From Microbacterium protaetiae (GTDB lineage Bacteria > Actinomycetota > Actinomycetes > Actinomycetales > Microbacteriaceae): a stretch of 64,000 nt of DNA. Under the pieces are notes generated by a model. That model was not told the DNA's origin. It did not search any database and worked only from the letters and a program-made list of their open reading frames with translations. Of this stretch, positions 63,114 to 64,000 are shown piece by piece. Each line of letters opens with the position of its first letter. Positions within the stretch are counted from its first letter, which is position 1. The stretch spans positions 1,054,001 through 1,118,000 of the forward strand of contig NZ_CP035494.1 in the NCBI RefSeq assembly GCF_004135285.1, in the 5' to 3' direction. The position numbers and the translations under genes are program-made.

Positions 63114-64000
63114 GATGCCCCCGACCCGCGCTTTTCCACCGCAGCGTTGACGACGCCCGATGCGCCCGAACCGGTGCCCGGCAAGCGTGTGTGGTCGTGG
63201 GCGATGTGGGACTGGGCGACACAGCCGTTCAACTCCGTCATCCTCACGTTCGTGTTCGTGTCGCTGTACCTCGTCTCCGACACATTCCTTCCCGCCGACA
63301 TCGCCGCATTGGATGCCTCTGACCCGGTCAAAGAGCGGGCGTTGGCGGAGCTGTCCAGTGGATACGGGTTCGTGACGTTCTGGGCGGGCATCGCGATCCT
63401 CGTGCTGGCGCCTGCCCTCGGACAGAGCGCCGACCGCGCTGGGCGCAAGAAGCGCTGGCTGCTGGTGGCGACGGCGCTGCTGGCACTGACACAGTTCGCG
63501 CTATTCTTCGTGCACGCCGACCCCGCTTACTTCTGGTTCGGTGCGGTCACGGTGGCGATCGGTTCGGTGTTCAGCGAGATCGCCGGCGTCAACTACAACG
63601 CGCTCCTGGTGAGCGTGTCCACACCGAAGACCATCGGCAAGGTCAGTGGCCTGGGCTGGGGTATGGGCTACATCGGCGGCATCATCGCGCTGGCGATCGT
63701 CGTCGTGCTCAACGCTGCGCACTGGTTCGGCATCGACACCTCAGGCGGCATGGCCTATCGGCTCATCGCCGTCGGCTGCGCGGTGTGGACGGTCGTCTTC
63801 GCGATTCCTCTCGTCCTGAACGTGCCCGAGCCACCCACCATGCCGGGCACGAAGCGCGTGAACTTCTTCGCGAGCTACGTCGAACTCGTCAAGGACATCA
63901 TCCGGCTGTTCCGCAGCCACCGGCCGACGTTCTGGTTCCTGCTGGCAAGCGCCGTGTACCGCGACGGGCTGGCGGGGGTTTTCGCATTCGGCGGCGTACT
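63102..64000 (+). CDS. MFS transporter of the UMF1 (Atg22-like) family, 5' part
   Basis: The GTG at 63102 opens a frame that runs out of the window (299 codons seen). TAGCCT at 63089-63094 lies eight bases upstream, a leaderless layout. The UMF1 signature is clear: VWSWAMWDWATQPFNSVILTFVF, then ILVLAPALGQSADRAGRKKRWL, SVFSEIAGVNYNALLVSVSTPKTIGKVSGLGWGMGYIGGIIAL, where GKVSGLGWGMGYIGG is diagnostic. Six helices are complete and the central loop (FASYVELVKDIIRLFRSHRPTFW) follows. Substrate unknown; related yeast Atg22 exports amino acids. Confidence 0.92.
   Translation, partial: MTGHDAPDPRFSTAALTTPDAPEPVPGKRVWSWAMWDWATQPFNSVILTFVFVSLYLVSDTFLPADIAALDASDPVKERALAELSSGYGFVTFWAGIAILVLAPALGQSADRAGRKKRWLLVATALLALTQFALFFVHADPAYFWFGAVTVAIGSVFSEIAGVNYNALLVSVSTPKTIGKVSGLGWGMGYIGGIIALAIVVVLNAAHWFGIDTSGGMAYRLIAVGCAVWTVVFAIPLVLNVPEPPTMPGTKRVNFFASYVELVKDIIRLFRSHRPTFWFLLASAVYRDGLAGVFAFGGV

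Overview
The window is a 64 kb stretch of a high-GC Gram-positive chromosome. Strong third-position GC bias, frequent GTG starts, leaderless-looking promoters (TANNNT placed 6-8 nt before the start codon), the overused word GGATGCC/GGCATCC, HspR/HAIR heat-shock control, a coproporphyrin-type haem pathway and BioQ-BioYMN all point to Actinobacteria, most likely Microbacterium (Microbacteriaceae). Identification is from gene content only.

Layout. 0-13 kb: end of pntA and pntB (transhydrogenase), a Raf-kinase-inhibitor-like protein, exonuclease III, a VOC-HxlR pair with a dyad operator, an FMN reductase, a histidine kinase/response regulator/ABC exporter module whose two promoters share a motif, a GH15 enzyme and zwf. 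13-23.6 kb: a membrane protein, a ParDE-like toxin-antitoxin pair, N-terminally short ClpB with a HAIR operator, a decayed ORF, two glycosyltransferases, an AI-2E-type exporter, a DUF2252 protein and MmcQ/YjbR. 23.6-33.7 kb: haem genes hemA | hemE-hemY-chdC-cpfC-hemC-hemB-hemL, without hemD in the cluster. 33.7-35.3 kb: mgtE behind a leader with a short ORF and two mutually exclusive hairpins.

35.4-53.1 kb is the most interesting part: a locus that looks like a complete pathway for the D-arabinan of mycobacterial-type cell walls. A secreted GH183-type (DUF4185) endo-D-arabinanase, a cytoplasmic GH172-type (DUF2961) exo-arabinofuranosidase, a GH116 enzyme, a fucose/arabinose-isomerase-family enzyme, an FGGY kinase, a LacI regulator and a sugar ABC importer are tied together by one operator, GAAATCGATTTC. 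It lies in the core promoters of the kinase operon and the importer operon and at the start region of the GH172 gene. The inferred route is extracellular cutting, import, intracellular trimming to D-arabinose, isomerisation to D-ribulose and phosphorylation to ribulose 5-phosphate. A VapBC pair and the bioQ-bioYMN biotin importer sit inside the locus. The ABC operon is bracketed by two diverged copies of the bioN 3' end plus an interspersed repeat, which looks like a recombination scar.

53.4-64 kb: an acyl-CoA dehydrogenase/phosphotransferase pair, an MFS exporter, an AraC regulator, the dnaK-grpE-dnaJ-hspR heat-shock operon and the start of a UMF1-family MFS gene. HAIR operators in front of dnaK and clpB overlap the -10 boxes with identical geometry, so both ends of the HspR regulon are in this window.

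Several palindromic interspersed repeat families occupy the gene-free stretches. The commonest, about 88 bp with inverted ends CGTTCGGCTCGCAGGA / TCCTGCGAGCCGAACG, has about nine full or partial copies, apparently all in the same orientation. Another repeat cluster lies in frame inside hemY. I saw no rRNA, tRNA, CRISPR array, intact insertion sequence or prophage.
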